Assembly: GCA_035648415.1 (NCBI GenBank)
Contig: DASRLO010000113.1
Span: 1 to 64,000, forward strand
Direction: 5' to 3'
Source: DATARH01 sp035648415
GTDB lineage: Bacteria > Pseudomonadota > Alphaproteobacteria > ATCC43930 > CGMCC-115725
DNA: 64,000 nt
In this document: one piece after another, positions 51,197 through 60,026 of the stretch
Position numbering within the stretch: position 1 is the first letter of the stretch
Layout: every line of letters starts with the position of its first letter
Notes under the pieces: generated by a model
The model's database searches: none
What the model was told of the DNA's origin: nothing
What the model saw: the letters and a program-made list of their open reading frames with translations, nothing else
Made by a program: the position numbers and the translations under genes

Positions 51197-51201
51197 AGCG
51201 C

Positions 51202-52053
51202 ATGGGCTCGACGGGGCTGAGGGTGCGGCGGGTGGCGGTCTGTCTCGCCTGGACCCTGGCGATGATGCCGGTACAAATCCTCGGGATCGCCCTGCGGCGG
51301 CCGTGGGTGGCGACTTTTCCGCGCTTTTATCATCGCCGCTGCTGCCGCATCCTCGGCCTCGACGTCCGCCAGATCGGCCAGCCGACCGGCGAGCGCCCAG
51401 TGCTGTTCGCCGCCAACCACACCGGCTATCTCGATATCGCGGTGCTCGGCTCGCTGATCCCCGGTTCCTTCGTCGCCAAGAGCGAAGTCGCCGGCTGGCC
51501 GCTCTTCGGCTGGCTGGCAAAGCTGCAGCGCTCCGTCTTTGTCGACCGTCAGGTGCGCAGCACCGCGCTGCAGCGCGACGCGATCGCCGAGCGGCTCGCG
51601 GCCAAGGACGCGCTGATCCTGTTTCCGGAAGGCACCAGCGGCGACGGCAATTTTGTCCTGCCGTTCAAGAGCGCGTTGTTCAGCGTCGTCTTCAACAAGA
51701 CCGAGCCGATCACGGTGCAGCCGGTTTCCATCGCCTACACCAAGCTCGACGGCCTGCCGATCGGCCGCGGCTTGCGGCCGTTTTTCGCCTGGTACGGCGA
51801 CATGGACCTGGGGTCGCATATGTGGCGCGTGCTGGGCTTGGGCCGGATCGAGGCCGCTGTCGAATTTCATCCTCCGGTCTTGGTCGCCGAGTTCGCCTCG
51901 CGCAAGGAACTGGCCCAATTCTGCTACGACCGGGTAAGCGGCGGCGTCGGCCGCCTGCTGGCCGGCCGCGGCGGGGAGCAAGCGGCAGCTGCCCCGCGCC
52001 CCGCGCCGAACCAGGCCACGCCGGCCGACATCCCGGCAGCGGCGGCCGGCTGA
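51202..52053 (+). CDS. 1-acyl-glycerol-3-phosphate acyltransferase family, OlsA-like
   Basis: 283 residues. PlsC domain with the acceptor motif AANHTGYLDI (H-X4-D) and FPEGTSGDGNFVLPFK (the FPEG block). A hydrophobic N-terminal segment (CLAWTLAMMPVQILGIAL) anchors it in the inner membrane. In the olsB-olsA context it probably acylates lyso-ornithine lipid; general PlsC activity on lysophosphatidate is the alternative. The start at 51202 is six bases past the olsB stop. A TTG at 51139 inside the repeats would extend it. Its stop overlaps miaB (TGATG). Confidence 0.85.
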   Translation: MGSTGLRVRRVAVCLAWTLAMMPVQILGIALRRPWVATFPRFYHRRCCRILGLDVRQIGQPTGERPVLFAANHTGYLDIAVLGSLIPGSFVAKSEVAGWPLFGWLAKLQRSVFVDRQVRSTALQRDAIAERLAAKDALILFPEGTSGDGNFVLPFKSALFSVVFNKTEPITVQPVSIAYTKLDGLPIGRGLRPFFAWYGDMDLGSHMWRVLGLGRIEAAVEFHPPVLVAEFASRKELAQFCYDRVSGGVGRLLAGRGGEQAAAAPRPAPNQATPADIPAAAAG

Positions 52054-53423
52054 TGACGAAGCACCTCTACATCAAGACCTACGGCTGCCAGATGAATGTC
52101 TACGATTCGGCGCGCATGGCCGAGCTGGTCGAGCCGCTCGGCTATGCCCCATCGGACACCCCGGACGGCGCCGATCTGGTCATCCTCAACACCTGCCACA
52201 TCCGCGAGAAGGCGGCGGAAAAGGTGTTTGCCGAACTCGGCGGCATCCGCCGCCTGAAGAGCGCCAAGGAAAGGCGCGGCGGACGCATGATCGTCGCGGT
52301 CGCCGGCTGCGTCGCCCAGGCCGAGGGGAGCGAGATCCTGCGGCGGGCGCCCTTTGTCGACATGGTGTTCGGCCCGCAGACCTATCACCGGCTGCCCGAG
52401 ATGGTGGCGCAGGCGACCCGCGCCGGCGGCGGCGTCCTCGACACCAGCTTCCCCGCCGAGCCGAAATTCGACCATTTGCCCGAGAGCATGACCGCGCCCG
52501 GTATCAGCGCGCTGCTGACCATCCAGGAAGGCTGCGACAAATTCTGCACTTTCTGTGTCGTGCCCTACACCCGCGGCGCAGAGTTCTCGCGCCCGGCGGC
52601 GCAGGTGATCGCCGAGGCCGAGCGCCTCGTCGCCGCCGGGGCGCGCGAGATCAACCTGCTCGGCCAGAACGTCAACGCCTATCACGGGCTCGCCTCCCCC
52701 AACGGACCCACGGGCGGCGGCGACTGGAGCCTCGCCGACCTGCTGCGCGCCCTCGCCCGCATCCCGCGGCTCGAACGGCTGCGCTACACCACCTCGCACC
52801 CGCGCGACGTCGACGCCGCGCTGATCGCCGCGCATCGCGACATCGAGCAGCTCATGCCGTTCCTCCACCTGCCGGTGCAAAGCGGCTCGGACCGGGTGCT
52901 GGCGGCGATGAATCGGCGTCACCGCGTCGACGACTACCGCCGCACCGTCGAGAAGCTGCGCCGGGCGCGGCCGGATCTTGCCCTGTCATCGGATTTCATC
53001 GTCGGTTTTCCGGGAGAAAGCGAATTGGATTTCCGCGCCACGCTCGACCTCGTCCGCGAGATCGGCTTCGCCCAGGCCTTCTCGTTCAAATACTCGCCGC
53101 GGCCCGGCACTCCGGCGGCGGCCGAGGACCAGGTGCCCGAGGCGGTCAAGGCCGAGCGCCTCGCCGAGCTGCTGGCGCTGCTGCAGCAACAGCAGCGCGC
53201 GTTCAACGACGCGGCGGTCGGCAAGACGATGCCGGTGCTGTTCGAGAAGCCGGGGCGCCATGAGGGCCAACTCGTCGGCCGCAGCCCCTATCTACAGCCG
53301 GTCCATGCCAACGCCGCGGCGGATCGCATCGGCAAGGTGCTTCCCGTCCACATCATCGCCGTGCGCTCGAACAGCCTGACCGCGGTGATTGCAGGGAGCG
53401 GCGGCGCCGAGGCGGGGCGATGA
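52053..53423 (+). CDS. miaB: tRNA-2-methylthio-N6-dimethylallyladenosine synthase
   Basis: 456-residue radical-SAM methylthiotransferase. UPF0004 domain with cysteines in KTYGCQMN, LNTCHIRE and VAGCVAQ for the auxiliary cluster. The radical-SAM motif is CDKFCTFC at about 168-175. A C-terminal TRAM domain (about 385-450) follows. It modifies A37 of tRNAs reading UNN codons. It is coupled on both sides (TGATG, ATGA). Confidence 0.96.
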   Translation: MTKHLYIKTYGCQMNVYDSARMAELVEPLGYAPSDTPDGADLVILNTCHIREKAAEKVFAELGGIRRLKSAKERRGGRMIVAVAGCVAQAEGSEILRRAPFVDMVFGPQTYHRLPEMVAQATRAGGGVLDTSFPAEPKFDHLPESMTAPGISALLTIQEGCDKFCTFCVVPYTRGAEFSRPAAQVIAEAERLVAAGAREINLLGQNVNAYHGLASPNGPTGGGDWSLADLLRALARIPRLERLRYTTSHPRDVDAALIAAHRDIEQLMPFLHLPVQSGSDRVLAAMNRRHRVDDYRRTVEKLRRARPDLALSSDFIVGFPGESELDFRATLDLVREIGFAQAFSFKYSPRPGTPAAAEDQVPEAVKAERLAELLALLQQQQRAFNDAAVGKTMPVLFEKPGRHEGQLVGRSPYLQPVHANAAADRIGKVLPVHIIAVRSNSLTAVIAGSGGAEAGR

Positions 53424-54424
53424 GCGCGGCCCCGCCGAACCTCGTCGCCGACGCGCCCGGCGGCGGGCACGCCCAGATCGAGTTTGACGACAACCTGCTG
53501 CTGCCGCTGCTCTACGGCGAGCGCGACGCCCATCTCGACCAGATCGAGCGCCAGCTCGGCGTCGCGCTGGTGCCGCGCGGGAACCGGCTGGCGATCTCCG
53601 GCTCGGCTTCGGCGACCGAGACCGCCCATCTGGCGCTGACCAACCTCTACGAGCGGCTCAAGCAGGGCCATGAGGTCGACATCGCGGCGGTCGACGCCGC
53701 GCTGCGTTTCGCCCAGGCCGAGCGCGACGACAAGAATTTGAGCCTGTGGCGCGAGGATGCCGGGTTCCGCACCCGCAAGCGGCGGATCACCGCGCGCTCA
53801 GCGGCCCAGGCGCGCTACGTCAAGGCGATGCGCGACCACGAGTTGGTGTTCGGCCTCGGCCCCGCCGGGACCGGCAAGACCTATCTGGCGGTCGCGGCGG
53901 CGGTCGATCTGTTGATGGCCGGGCGGGTGGAACGCATCATTCTGTCGCGTCCGGCGGTCGAGGCCGGCGAGCGGCTCGGCTTCCTGCCCGGCGATTTGCG
54001 CGAGAAGGTCGACCCTTACCTGCGCCCGCTGTTCGACGCGCTCAACGACATGCTCCCCGCCGACCAGATCGCCAAGCGGATGAGCAGCGGCGAGATCGAG
54101 GTCGCGCCGCTCGCCTTCATGCGCGGCCGTACCCTGGCGCGGGCCTTCGTCATCCTCGACGAGGCGCAAAACACCACCCCGATGCAGATGAAGATGTTTC
54201 TGACCCGGCTCGGCGAAGGTTCGCGCATGGTGGTGACCGGCGACCCGACCCAAACCGACCTGCCGCCGCACACCCGCTCCGGCCTCGCCGACGCGATTGA
54301 GGCGATCGAGAACGTCGAGGGCGTGTCGCTGGTGCGTTTCGCGGAGAAGGACGTGGTCAGGCATCCGCTCGTCGCGCGCATCGTCGGCGCCTATGAGGCG
54401 CGCGATCGCGAAGGCAAAAAATGA
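53420..54424 (+). CDS. PhoH-like ATPase
   Basis: 334 residues. Walker A GLGPAGTGKTYLAVAAAV near residue 147, Walker B AFVILDEAQNTTPMQMKMFL near 243, and the P-loop ATPase sensor TGDPTQTDLP. An N-terminal KH-like RNA-binding region fits the YbeZ branch, which works next to YbeY in rRNA maturation. It is coupled to miaB and ybeY by 4-base overlaps. Confidence 0.93.
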   Translation: MSAAPPNLVADAPGGGHAQIEFDDNLLLPLLYGERDAHLDQIERQLGVALVPRGNRLAISGSASATETAHLALTNLYERLKQGHEVDIAAVDAALRFAQAERDDKNLSLWREDAGFRTRKRRITARSAAQARYVKAMRDHELVFGLGPAGTGKTYLAVAAAVDLLMAGRVERIILSRPAVEAGERLGFLPGDLREKVDPYLRPLFDALNDMLPADQIAKRMSSGEIEVAPLAFMRGRTLARAFVILDEAQNTTPMQMKMFLTRLGEGSRMVVTGDPTQTDLPPHTRSGLADAIEAIENVEGVSLVRFAEKDVVRHPLVARIVGAYEARDREGKK

Positions 54425-54921
54425 CGGTCCTCGCGGATGCGCCGACGGTCGAGGTGACGATGCCGTGCGCCGCCTGGCGGGAGATGTGCGCCGAGGCGGC
54501 CGCGCTGGCCGCAGCGGCGGCGCGCCTCGCCTTGCGGCGCGGCGCGGCGCCGGCGGCCGCGATCGTCGACATCAGTCTCGCCGACGACGCGGCGCAACGG
54601 GCGCTCAACCGGACCTGGCGAGGCAAGGACACGCCGACCAACGTGCTGGCCTTTCCCGCCGCCGATCCGTCGCTGCCGGTCCCCGCCGGGGCGCCGCTGC
54701 TGCTGGGCGATGTCGTGCTCGCGCTCGAGACGGTCTGCCGCGAGGCCGCGGAGCAGCGCAAGCCGCTCGCCGACCATTTGCGCCACCTGGTCGTGCACGG
54801 CGTTCTGCACCTGCTCGGCCACGACCATGTCGAGCCCGCCGACGCGGCGGCGATGGAGGCGCGCGAAATCGCGATATTGGCCGAATTGGGGGTGCCGAAC
54901 CCCTATGACGACACCATCTGA
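54421..54921 (+). CDS. ybeY: rRNA maturation endoribonuclease YbeY
   Basis: 166 residues. The zinc motif HLVVHGVLHLLGHDHVEP gives H-X3-H-X5-H, and RTWRGKDTPTNVLAFP is the other conserved block. It acts in 16S rRNA 3' end processing and ribosome quality control. ATGA overlap with the phoH-like gene. Confidence 0.95.
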   Translation: MTVLADAPTVEVTMPCAAWREMCAEAAALAAAAARLALRRGAAPAAAIVDISLADDAAQRALNRTWRGKDTPTNVLAFPAADPSLPVPAGAPLLLGDVVLALETVCREAAEQRKPLADHLRHLVVHGVLHLLGHDHVEPADAAAMEAREIAILAELGVPNPYDDTI

Positions 54922-54946
54922 CACAAAAACCCGGATTATTAAACTG

Positions 54947-55852
54947 ATGAGCGAAACCGAGCCGCCAAGTAGCGACGGCCAAACCGAGCATCTCGGCGGC
55001 CGTTTCCGCCACCTGCTGCGGCTGATCTGGCGAACGCGCGATCCGCGCGAGGCGATCGACGCGATGATCGCCGCCCCGAGCGACGAAGACGAAACAAGCC
55101 CGATCACGCCGCAGGAGCGGGTGCTGATCGGCAATGTCCTCAAGGTCCACGACCGCAACGCCGCCGACGTGATGGTGCCGCGCGTCGACATCATCGCCTT
55201 CGACATCGAGCGGCCGTTCAGCGAACTGATAAAATTGCTGATCGAGCATGGTCACTCGCGGGTCCCCGTCTACCGCGAAACGCTCGACGACGTGATCGGC
55301 TTTGTCCATGTCAAGGACGTGCTGGCCCCGGTCGCCGACCGACGCCCGGCCAAGCTCGGCTCGATGCTGCGCAAGGTGCTGGTGGTGGCGCCGTCGCTGC
55401 CGGTTTTCGACCTGCTCGTGCAGATGCGCCAGTCGCGCACCCACATCGCGATGGTCGTCGACGAGTTCGGCGGCATCGACGGGTTGGTGACGATCGAGGA
55501 TCTGATCGAGGAGATCGTCGGCGAAATCGAGGACGAGCACGATGTCGACCAGACGCCGGCGCTGATCGAGCGGCCGGACGGCAGCGTCATCGCCGATGCG
55601 CGGATCCCGATCGAAACTTTCGAGGAGCATCACGGCGCCAGGCTGCGCCACAACGGCGACGGCGGGGAGGTCGATACGCTCGGCGGACTGGTGTTCACCC
55701 TCGCCGGACGGGTGCCGCGGCGCGGCGAGATCATCCTGCACCCGGGCGGTCTTGAATTCGAGGTGCTCGATGCCGATCCGCGGCGGATCAAGCGGCTGCG
55801 GGTCCGCCGTCCGCCGCTCGCGGGCGATGAGAAAGGCATCGTGGGTGCCTGA
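54947..55852 (+). CDS. CorC/HlyC family CBS-domain protein (YbeX-like)
   Basis: 301 residues, without the membrane domain of its larger relatives. Two CBS domains (NAADVMVPRVDIIAFDIE; MVVDEFGGIDGLVTIEDLIEEIVGEIEDEHD) and a C-terminal transporter-associated domain (TLGGLVFTLAGRVPRRGEII). Homologues next to ybeY and lnt (YbeX) are linked to Mg2+/Co2+ and ribosome metabolism. An ATG at 54905 inside ybeY would add 14 residues. Confidence 0.9.
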   Translation: MSETEPPSSDGQTEHLGGRFRHLLRLIWRTRDPREAIDAMIAAPSDEDETSPITPQERVLIGNVLKVHDRNAADVMVPRVDIIAFDIERPFSELIKLLIEHGHSRVPVYRETLDDVIGFVHVKDVLAPVADRRPAKLGSMLRKVLVVAPSLPVFDLLVQMRQSRTHIAMVVDEFGGIDGLVTIEDLIEEIVGEIEDEHDVDQTPALIERPDGSVIADARIPIETFEEHHGARLRHNGDGGEVDTLGGLVFTLAGRVPRRGEIILHPGGLEFEVLDADPRRIKRLRVRRPPLAGDEKGIVGA

Positions 55853-57473
55853 AACCTCGGCCCTGCGGGCGCAGCCCGGCGCCCGGATGGGAACGCCGCT
55901 GTGCCGCATCGCGCTGGAATTGGCGGCGCTGCAGGGCTGGCGGCGCTACGGCGCGGCGTTCCTGCTCGGCGCGCTGCTCGCCGCCGCGTTGCCGCCGGTC
56001 GACCTGACGCCGCTCGTCTTCATCGTCTTCCCGCTCTATCTGTGGCTCGACGACGGCAGCGCCACCCCATGGGCCTCGGCGAAGCTCGCCTATTTCTTTG
56101 CCCTCGGCCATTTCGCCGCCGGATTTTACTGGATCGCCGCGGCGCTCTTCGTCGACATCGCTAAATTCTGGTGGGCGCTGCCCTTCGTGGTGCTCGGCGT
56201 GCCGGCGCTGCTCTCGGTCTTTGTGGCGGCCTGCCTTTATGCCGCGGCCCTGGCGAAAGCCCGACTCAGGCTGCCGGGTGTCGCGCGCGCCTGCCTCTTC
56301 GCGGTGGCGTGGGGCGTCGCCGAATGGCTGCGCGGGCATCTTTTCACCGGCTTCCCATGGAACCTCACCGGCTATGTCTGGGCGGGCGGGTTTCCCGGCG
56401 CGCTGGCGATGCTGCAAAGCGCTGCCTGGGTCGGGATTTACGGTGTCGGCTTCGTCACCGTGCTGGCCGCGTCGCTGCTTTCGCTGCTGGGCACGCCGTC
56501 ATTGGCCCCGCTCGCGCCGCTGCGCCGCTCGGCGCCGGCGATCGCGGCCGCGCTCCTGATCCTGGTCCCGGCCGCAGCCGGCGCGATCCGGCTGCATTTG
56601 ACGCCGGTCGCCGAGACCGGCATCTGGCTGCGGCTCGTGCAGCCGTCGATCGCCGAGACGATGAAATGGGACCCGGCGGCGGCCGAGGCCAATTTCCATC
56701 GCCTGATCGAGCTGAGCTCGGCCCCGTCCGACCACAAACTGGCGGCGGTGATCTGGCCCGAGGCCGCGACGCCCTTCTTCCTCGAGCGGGACGAGGAGCA
56801 CCGCGCGGCGATCGCCGCGGTCGCGCCGCCCGGCGGCTACGTCATCACCGGCGCGCTGCGCGGCAAGCCACTCGCCGGGCCGCTCGACCAAGTGTGGAAC
56901 AGCGTCGAGGTCGTCGGCCCCGCCAACAAAATCATCGCCCAGTACGACAAGGCGCACCTCGTGCCGTTCGGCGAATACATGCCGTGGAGCGATGTGCTGC
57001 CGTTCAAGAAACTGACGCCGGGCAGCATCGATCTCAGCGCCGGCCCCGGACCGCAAACCGTCTCTCTGCCGCACCTGCCGTCCTTCGATCCGCTGATCTG
57101 CTACGAGGCGATTTTTCCGGGCGCCATCGTCGACCCGACCGATCGCCCCGCCTGGCTGCTCAACGTGTCGAATGACGCGTGGTACGGCCGCTCCTCAGGA
57201 CCGTACCAGCATTTCGCGATGGCCCGCACCCGCGCGGTCGAGGAAGGGCTGCCGCTGGTTCGGGTCGCCAATAACGGCATCACCGGCGTCGTCGACGCCG
57301 ACGGCCGCGTTCTGGCTCATACCGGTCTCAACGCGGTCGGCTATGCCGACATCATGCTCCCCGACCCTGCCAACCCCACGCCCTATAGCCGATTTGGCGA
57401 CTGGTTGTTCCTGGCGTTGCTGTTGGCCGGGGCCGCCGCCGCTGCAGCGCCGGTTGCGCTGCGGCGAGCCTGA
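55845..57473 (+). CDS. lnt: apolipoprotein N-acyltransferase
   Basis: 542-residue inner-membrane enzyme, the third step of lipoprotein maturation. About seven hydrophobic segments precede a periplasmic nitrilase domain with Glu (VIWPEAATPFF), Lys (YDKAHLVPFGEYMPW) and Cys (LICYEAIFPG) as the triad. The GTG at 55845 has AAAGG eight bases upstream and overlaps the corC stop; the next ATG is 55887 and would remove 14 residues. Confidence 0.93.
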   Translation: MPETSALRAQPGARMGTPLCRIALELAALQGWRRYGAAFLLGALLAAALPPVDLTPLVFIVFPLYLWLDDGSATPWASAKLAYFFALGHFAAGFYWIAAALFVDIAKFWWALPFVVLGVPALLSVFVAACLYAAALAKARLRLPGVARACLFAVAWGVAEWLRGHLFTGFPWNLTGYVWAGGFPGALAMLQSAAWVGIYGVGFVTVLAASLLSLLGTPSLAPLAPLRRSAPAIAAALLILVPAAAGAIRLHLTPVAETGIWLRLVQPSIAETMKWDPAAAEANFHRLIELSSAPSDHKLAAVIWPEAATPFFLERDEEHRAAIAAVAPPGGYVITGALRGKPLAGPLDQVWNSVEVVGPANKIIAQYDKAHLVPFGEYMPWSDVLPFKKLTPGSIDLSAGPGPQTVSLPHLPSFDPLICYEAIFPGAIVDPTDRPAWLLNVSNDAWYGRSSGPYQHFAMARTRAVEEGLPLVRVANNGITGVVDADGRVLAHTGLNAVGYADIMLPDPANPTPYSRFGDWLFLALLLAGAAAAAAPVALRRA

Positions 57474-57516
57474 CTGGCGCTCAACGAATACGTGCGTAGG
57501 CCAGGGTTGTTGACTG

Positions 57517-57530
57517 CATACAATTGTATG
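57517..57530. promoter_or_regulatory. 14-bp perfect palindrome, likely operator
   Basis: CATACAATTGTATG lies 41 bases before the start of the helix-turn-helix gene and 44 after the lnt stop, just after TTGTTGACTG, which could hold a -35 box. It is a dyad of the size bound by Cro/CI-type dimers, so self-repression by the adjacent regulator is the simple reading. Confidence 0.5.
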
Positions 57531-57540
57531 AACTATCAAG

Positions 57541-57561
57541 CTCGCCTTTCCTGGAGGCGAG
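57541..57561 (+). promoter_or_regulatory. hairpin that hides the ribosome binding site
   Basis: CTCGCC (57541-57546) pairs with GGCGAG (57556-57561). The GGAGG Shine-Dalgarno (57553-57557) lies partly in the loop and partly in the 3' arm, 13 bases from the ATG. Folding would lower translation of the regulator. Confidence 0.4.
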
Positions 57562-57570
57562 TACAGCTTT

Positions 57571-58023
57571 ATGGCGATCACCAGAACGCCGCGGCGGCCG
57601 GGCCGCCAAAAATCGGACCGGCCGCATCCGATCGATGTCCATGTCGGCTCGCGGGTGCGCCTGCGGCGCAATATGCTGGGCCTCAGCCAGGAAAAGCTTG
57701 GCGAGATGATCAGCCTCACGTTTCAGCAGGTGCAGAAATACGAGCGCGGCGCCAACCGCATCGGCGCCAGCCGGCTGCACGAGCTGAGCCGCGTGCTGGG
57801 CGTGCCGGTCGAGTTCTTTTACGACCAGACCGATCCGGTGCATGCCCCGGCGGTGCCGACAGGGTTCGCGGAATCGCCGCAAGCAGGTTTTGATTCCGAT
57901 CCGTTGCACAAGCGCGAGACGCTTGAGCTGGTCAGCGCTTATTACGACGTCGAAGACGCCGCCGTGCGCCGCCGGCTGTTCGATCTGGCCAAGGCGTTCG
58001 CCGCCAGCGCAGAGAAGGCATAG
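57571..58023 (+). CDS. Cro/CI-type transcriptional regulator
   Basis: 150 residues. The helix-turn-helix SRVRLRRNMLGLSQEKLGEMISLTFQQVQKYERGANRIGASRL spans about 26-70. A C-terminal helical part includes ESPQAGFDSDPLHKRETLELVSAYYDVEDAAVRRRLFDLA. A small basic extension precedes it. This regulator ahead of metK-trmB is conserved in alphaproteobacteria; a role in methionine/SAM control is suggested by position only. Confidence 0.9.
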   Translation: MAITRTPRRPGRQKSDRPHPIDVHVGSRVRLRRNMLGLSQEKLGEMISLTFQQVQKYERGANRIGASRLHELSRVLGVPVEFFYDQTDPVHAPAVPTGFAESPQAGFDSDPLHKRETLELVSAYYDVEDAAVRRRLFDLAKAFAASAEKA

Positions 58024-58136
58024 GCCTGCCCTCACCCTCACCCGATAAGTTCGGACTTGACGCCCGCCACCCGAAATTCGACAACGACGCGCCGGCGTCG
58101 CGCTGCCGCGTCCGGCTGACGACGGGGGACAGTGTT

Positions 58137-59297
58137 TTGCAGAAGCGCGACTTTGTTTTCACCAGCGAATCGGTGTCCGAAGGCCACCCCGACAAGATTT
58201 GCGACCGGATTTCCGATGCCGTCGTCGATACCTATTTGACGGCCGATCCGCAGGCCCGTTGCGGCGTCGAGACGCTGGTCACGACCAACCGCGTCGTCCT
58301 CGCCGGCGAAACCCGCGGCCCCAAGTCGATCACCGGCGAGCAGCTGGTCGAGGTCGCGCGCCGGGCGATTCGCGAGATCGGCTACGAGCAGGACAATTTC
58401 CACTGGCAGCGGGCCGAAATCGACTGCTTCATCCACAACCAGTCGAGCGACATCGCGCAGGGCGTCGACGCCTCCGGCAACAAGGACGAAGGCGCCGGCG
58501 ACCAGGGCATGATGTTCGGCCACGCTTGCACCGGCACGCCGGAATTGATGCCGGCGCCGATCTATTATTCCCACCTCATCCTGCGCGCGCTGTCAGAGGC
58601 ACGGCATGCCGGCAAGACGCCGCTGCTCGGCCCCGATTCAAAGAGTCAGGTGACGTTGCAATACGCCGCCGGAAAGCCGGTCGGGGCGACCAAGGTGGTG
58701 GTGTCGATCCAGCACTCCGATACGATCGACCAGGCCGATGTGCGCGAGATCGTGCGCCCCTATGTGCTCGCCTCCCTGCCCGGCGGATGGATGTGCGGCG
58801 AGGACAATTTCCTCGTCAACCCGACCGGGCGCTTCGTGATCGGCGGCCCGGACGGCGACGCCGGCCTCACCGGCCGCAAGATCATTGTCGATACCTATGG
58901 CGGCTGGGCGCCGCACGGCGGCGGCGCGTTTTCCGGCAAGGACCCAACCAAGGTCGACCGCTCGGGCGCCTACGCCGCGCGCTACCTCGCCAAGAACGTC
59001 GTCGCCGCGGGCCTTGCCGACACCTGCACGATCCAGGTCGCCTATGCGATCGGCGTCGCCAAGCCGTTGTCGTTCTATGTCGATACCCAGTGCGACATCG
59101 ACGAAGCGAAACTCGGCCGCGTGTTGCAGGAATTGATGGATTTGTCGCCCCGCGGCATCCGCACCCATCTCAGCCTCAACAAGCCGATCTACACGCGAAC
59201 CTCGTCCTACGGTCATTTCGGCCGCGAACCCGAGGCGAACGGCGCTTTTTCGTGGGAACGCACCGACCTCGCCGACGAGCTGCGGCGCGCTTTCTGA
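58137..59297 (+). CDS. metK: S-adenosylmethionine synthetase
   Basis: 386 residues. Makes SAM from methionine and ATP. FTSESVSEGHPDKICDRISD, GAGDQGMMFGHA and GGAFSGKDPTKVDRSGAYAAR are the hallmark blocks. It starts with TTG at 58137, with GGGGG ending nine bases upstream. The 113-base leader from 58024 was checked by eye for a SAM-type riboswitch and nothing convincing was seen. trmB follows after 4 bases. Confidence 0.96.
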   Translation: MQKRDFVFTSESVSEGHPDKICDRISDAVVDTYLTADPQARCGVETLVTTNRVVLAGETRGPKSITGEQLVEVARRAIREIGYEQDNFHWQRAEIDCFIHNQSSDIAQGVDASGNKDEGAGDQGMMFGHACTGTPELMPAPIYYSHLILRALSEARHAGKTPLLGPDSKSQVTLQYAAGKPVGATKVVVSIQHSDTIDQADVREIVRPYVLASLPGGWMCGEDNFLVNPTGRFVIGGPDGDAGLTGRKIIVDTYGGWAPHGGGAFSGKDPTKVDRSGAYAARYLAKNVVAAGLADTCTIQVAYAIGVAKPLSFYVDTQCDIDEAKLGRVLQELMDLSPRGIRTHLSLNKPIYTRTSSYGHFGREPEANGAFSWERTDLADELRRAF

Positions 59298-59301
59298 GGG
59301 C

Positions 59302-60006
59302 GTGGACGAGGCGCGGTCCCGACAGCAGTTTTACGGCCGCCGGCGCGGCCGGCCGCTGCGCACCGGCCAGCGCGAGCGGCGGCAATCCCTGCTGCCGCAG
59401 GTATCCGTCGCGCTGCCTGAAAACGGGACCCTAGATCCAAAAAGCCTCTTCCCCACGCCGCCGCGCGAGGTCTGGCTCGAAATCGGCTTTGGCGGCGGCG
59501 AGCATTTGGCCGAGCAGGCCGAGCGTCATCCCGAGATCGGCTTTATCGGCTGCGAGGTGTTCGAGAACGGCGTCGTCAAATTGCTCGGCGAGATCGCCGG
59601 GCGCGGCCTCGTCAATACCCGCATCCATGCCGACGACGCGCGGCCGTTGCTGGCGGCGCTGGCGGCGAACTCGATCGGCCGCGTCTTCATCCTGTTTCCC
59701 GATCCGTGGCCGAAGGCGCGGCATCGCAAGCGGCGGCTGGTCACGCCGGCGACGCTCGACCGGCTCTCGGAGATCATGGTCGACGGCGCCGAGCTCCGCC
59801 TCGCGACCGACGACCCGGATTATCTTTCATGGATATTGGAGCACGCGACCACGCATCCGGCATTCGTCTGGACGGCGCGTCGCCCCACCGACTGGCGCGA
59901 GCGGCCGTTCGACTGGTCTCCCACGCGCTACGAGGCAAAGGCGAGGAAGGCAGGCCGTCCGCCGATCTTCCTGCGCTTCGAGCGCCGCCCGCGGCAAGCC
60001 GCCTGA
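59302..60006 (+). CDS. trmB: tRNA (guanine-N7-)-methyltransferase
   Basis: 234 residues. SAM-dependent m7G46 methylation. VWLEIGFGGGEHLAEQAE is the SAM loop, with GCEVFENGVVKLL, RVFILFPDPWPKARHRKRRL and LRLATDDPDYLSWIL following. The basic N-terminal 30 residues are usual for the family. The GTG start is four bases after metK, its own SAM supplier. Confidence 0.95.
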   Translation: MDEARSRQQFYGRRRGRPLRTGQRERRQSLLPQVSVALPENGTLDPKSLFPTPPREVWLEIGFGGGEHLAEQAERHPEIGFIGCEVFENGVVKLLGEIAGRGLVNTRIHADDARPLLAALAANSIGRVFILFPDPWPKARHRKRRLVTPATLDRLSEIMVDGAELRLATDDPDYLSWILEHATTHPAFVWTARRPTDWRERPFDWSPTRYEAKARKAGRPPIFLRFERRPRQAA

Positions 60007-60026
60007 ACGCTCCGGCAGCGCAATCC

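Noticed and set aside
58024..58136. A SAM-type riboswitch ahead of metK
   Set aside because: I looked for paired stems and conserved core words of known SAM/SAH classes and found none I could defend; a covariance-model scan would decide.
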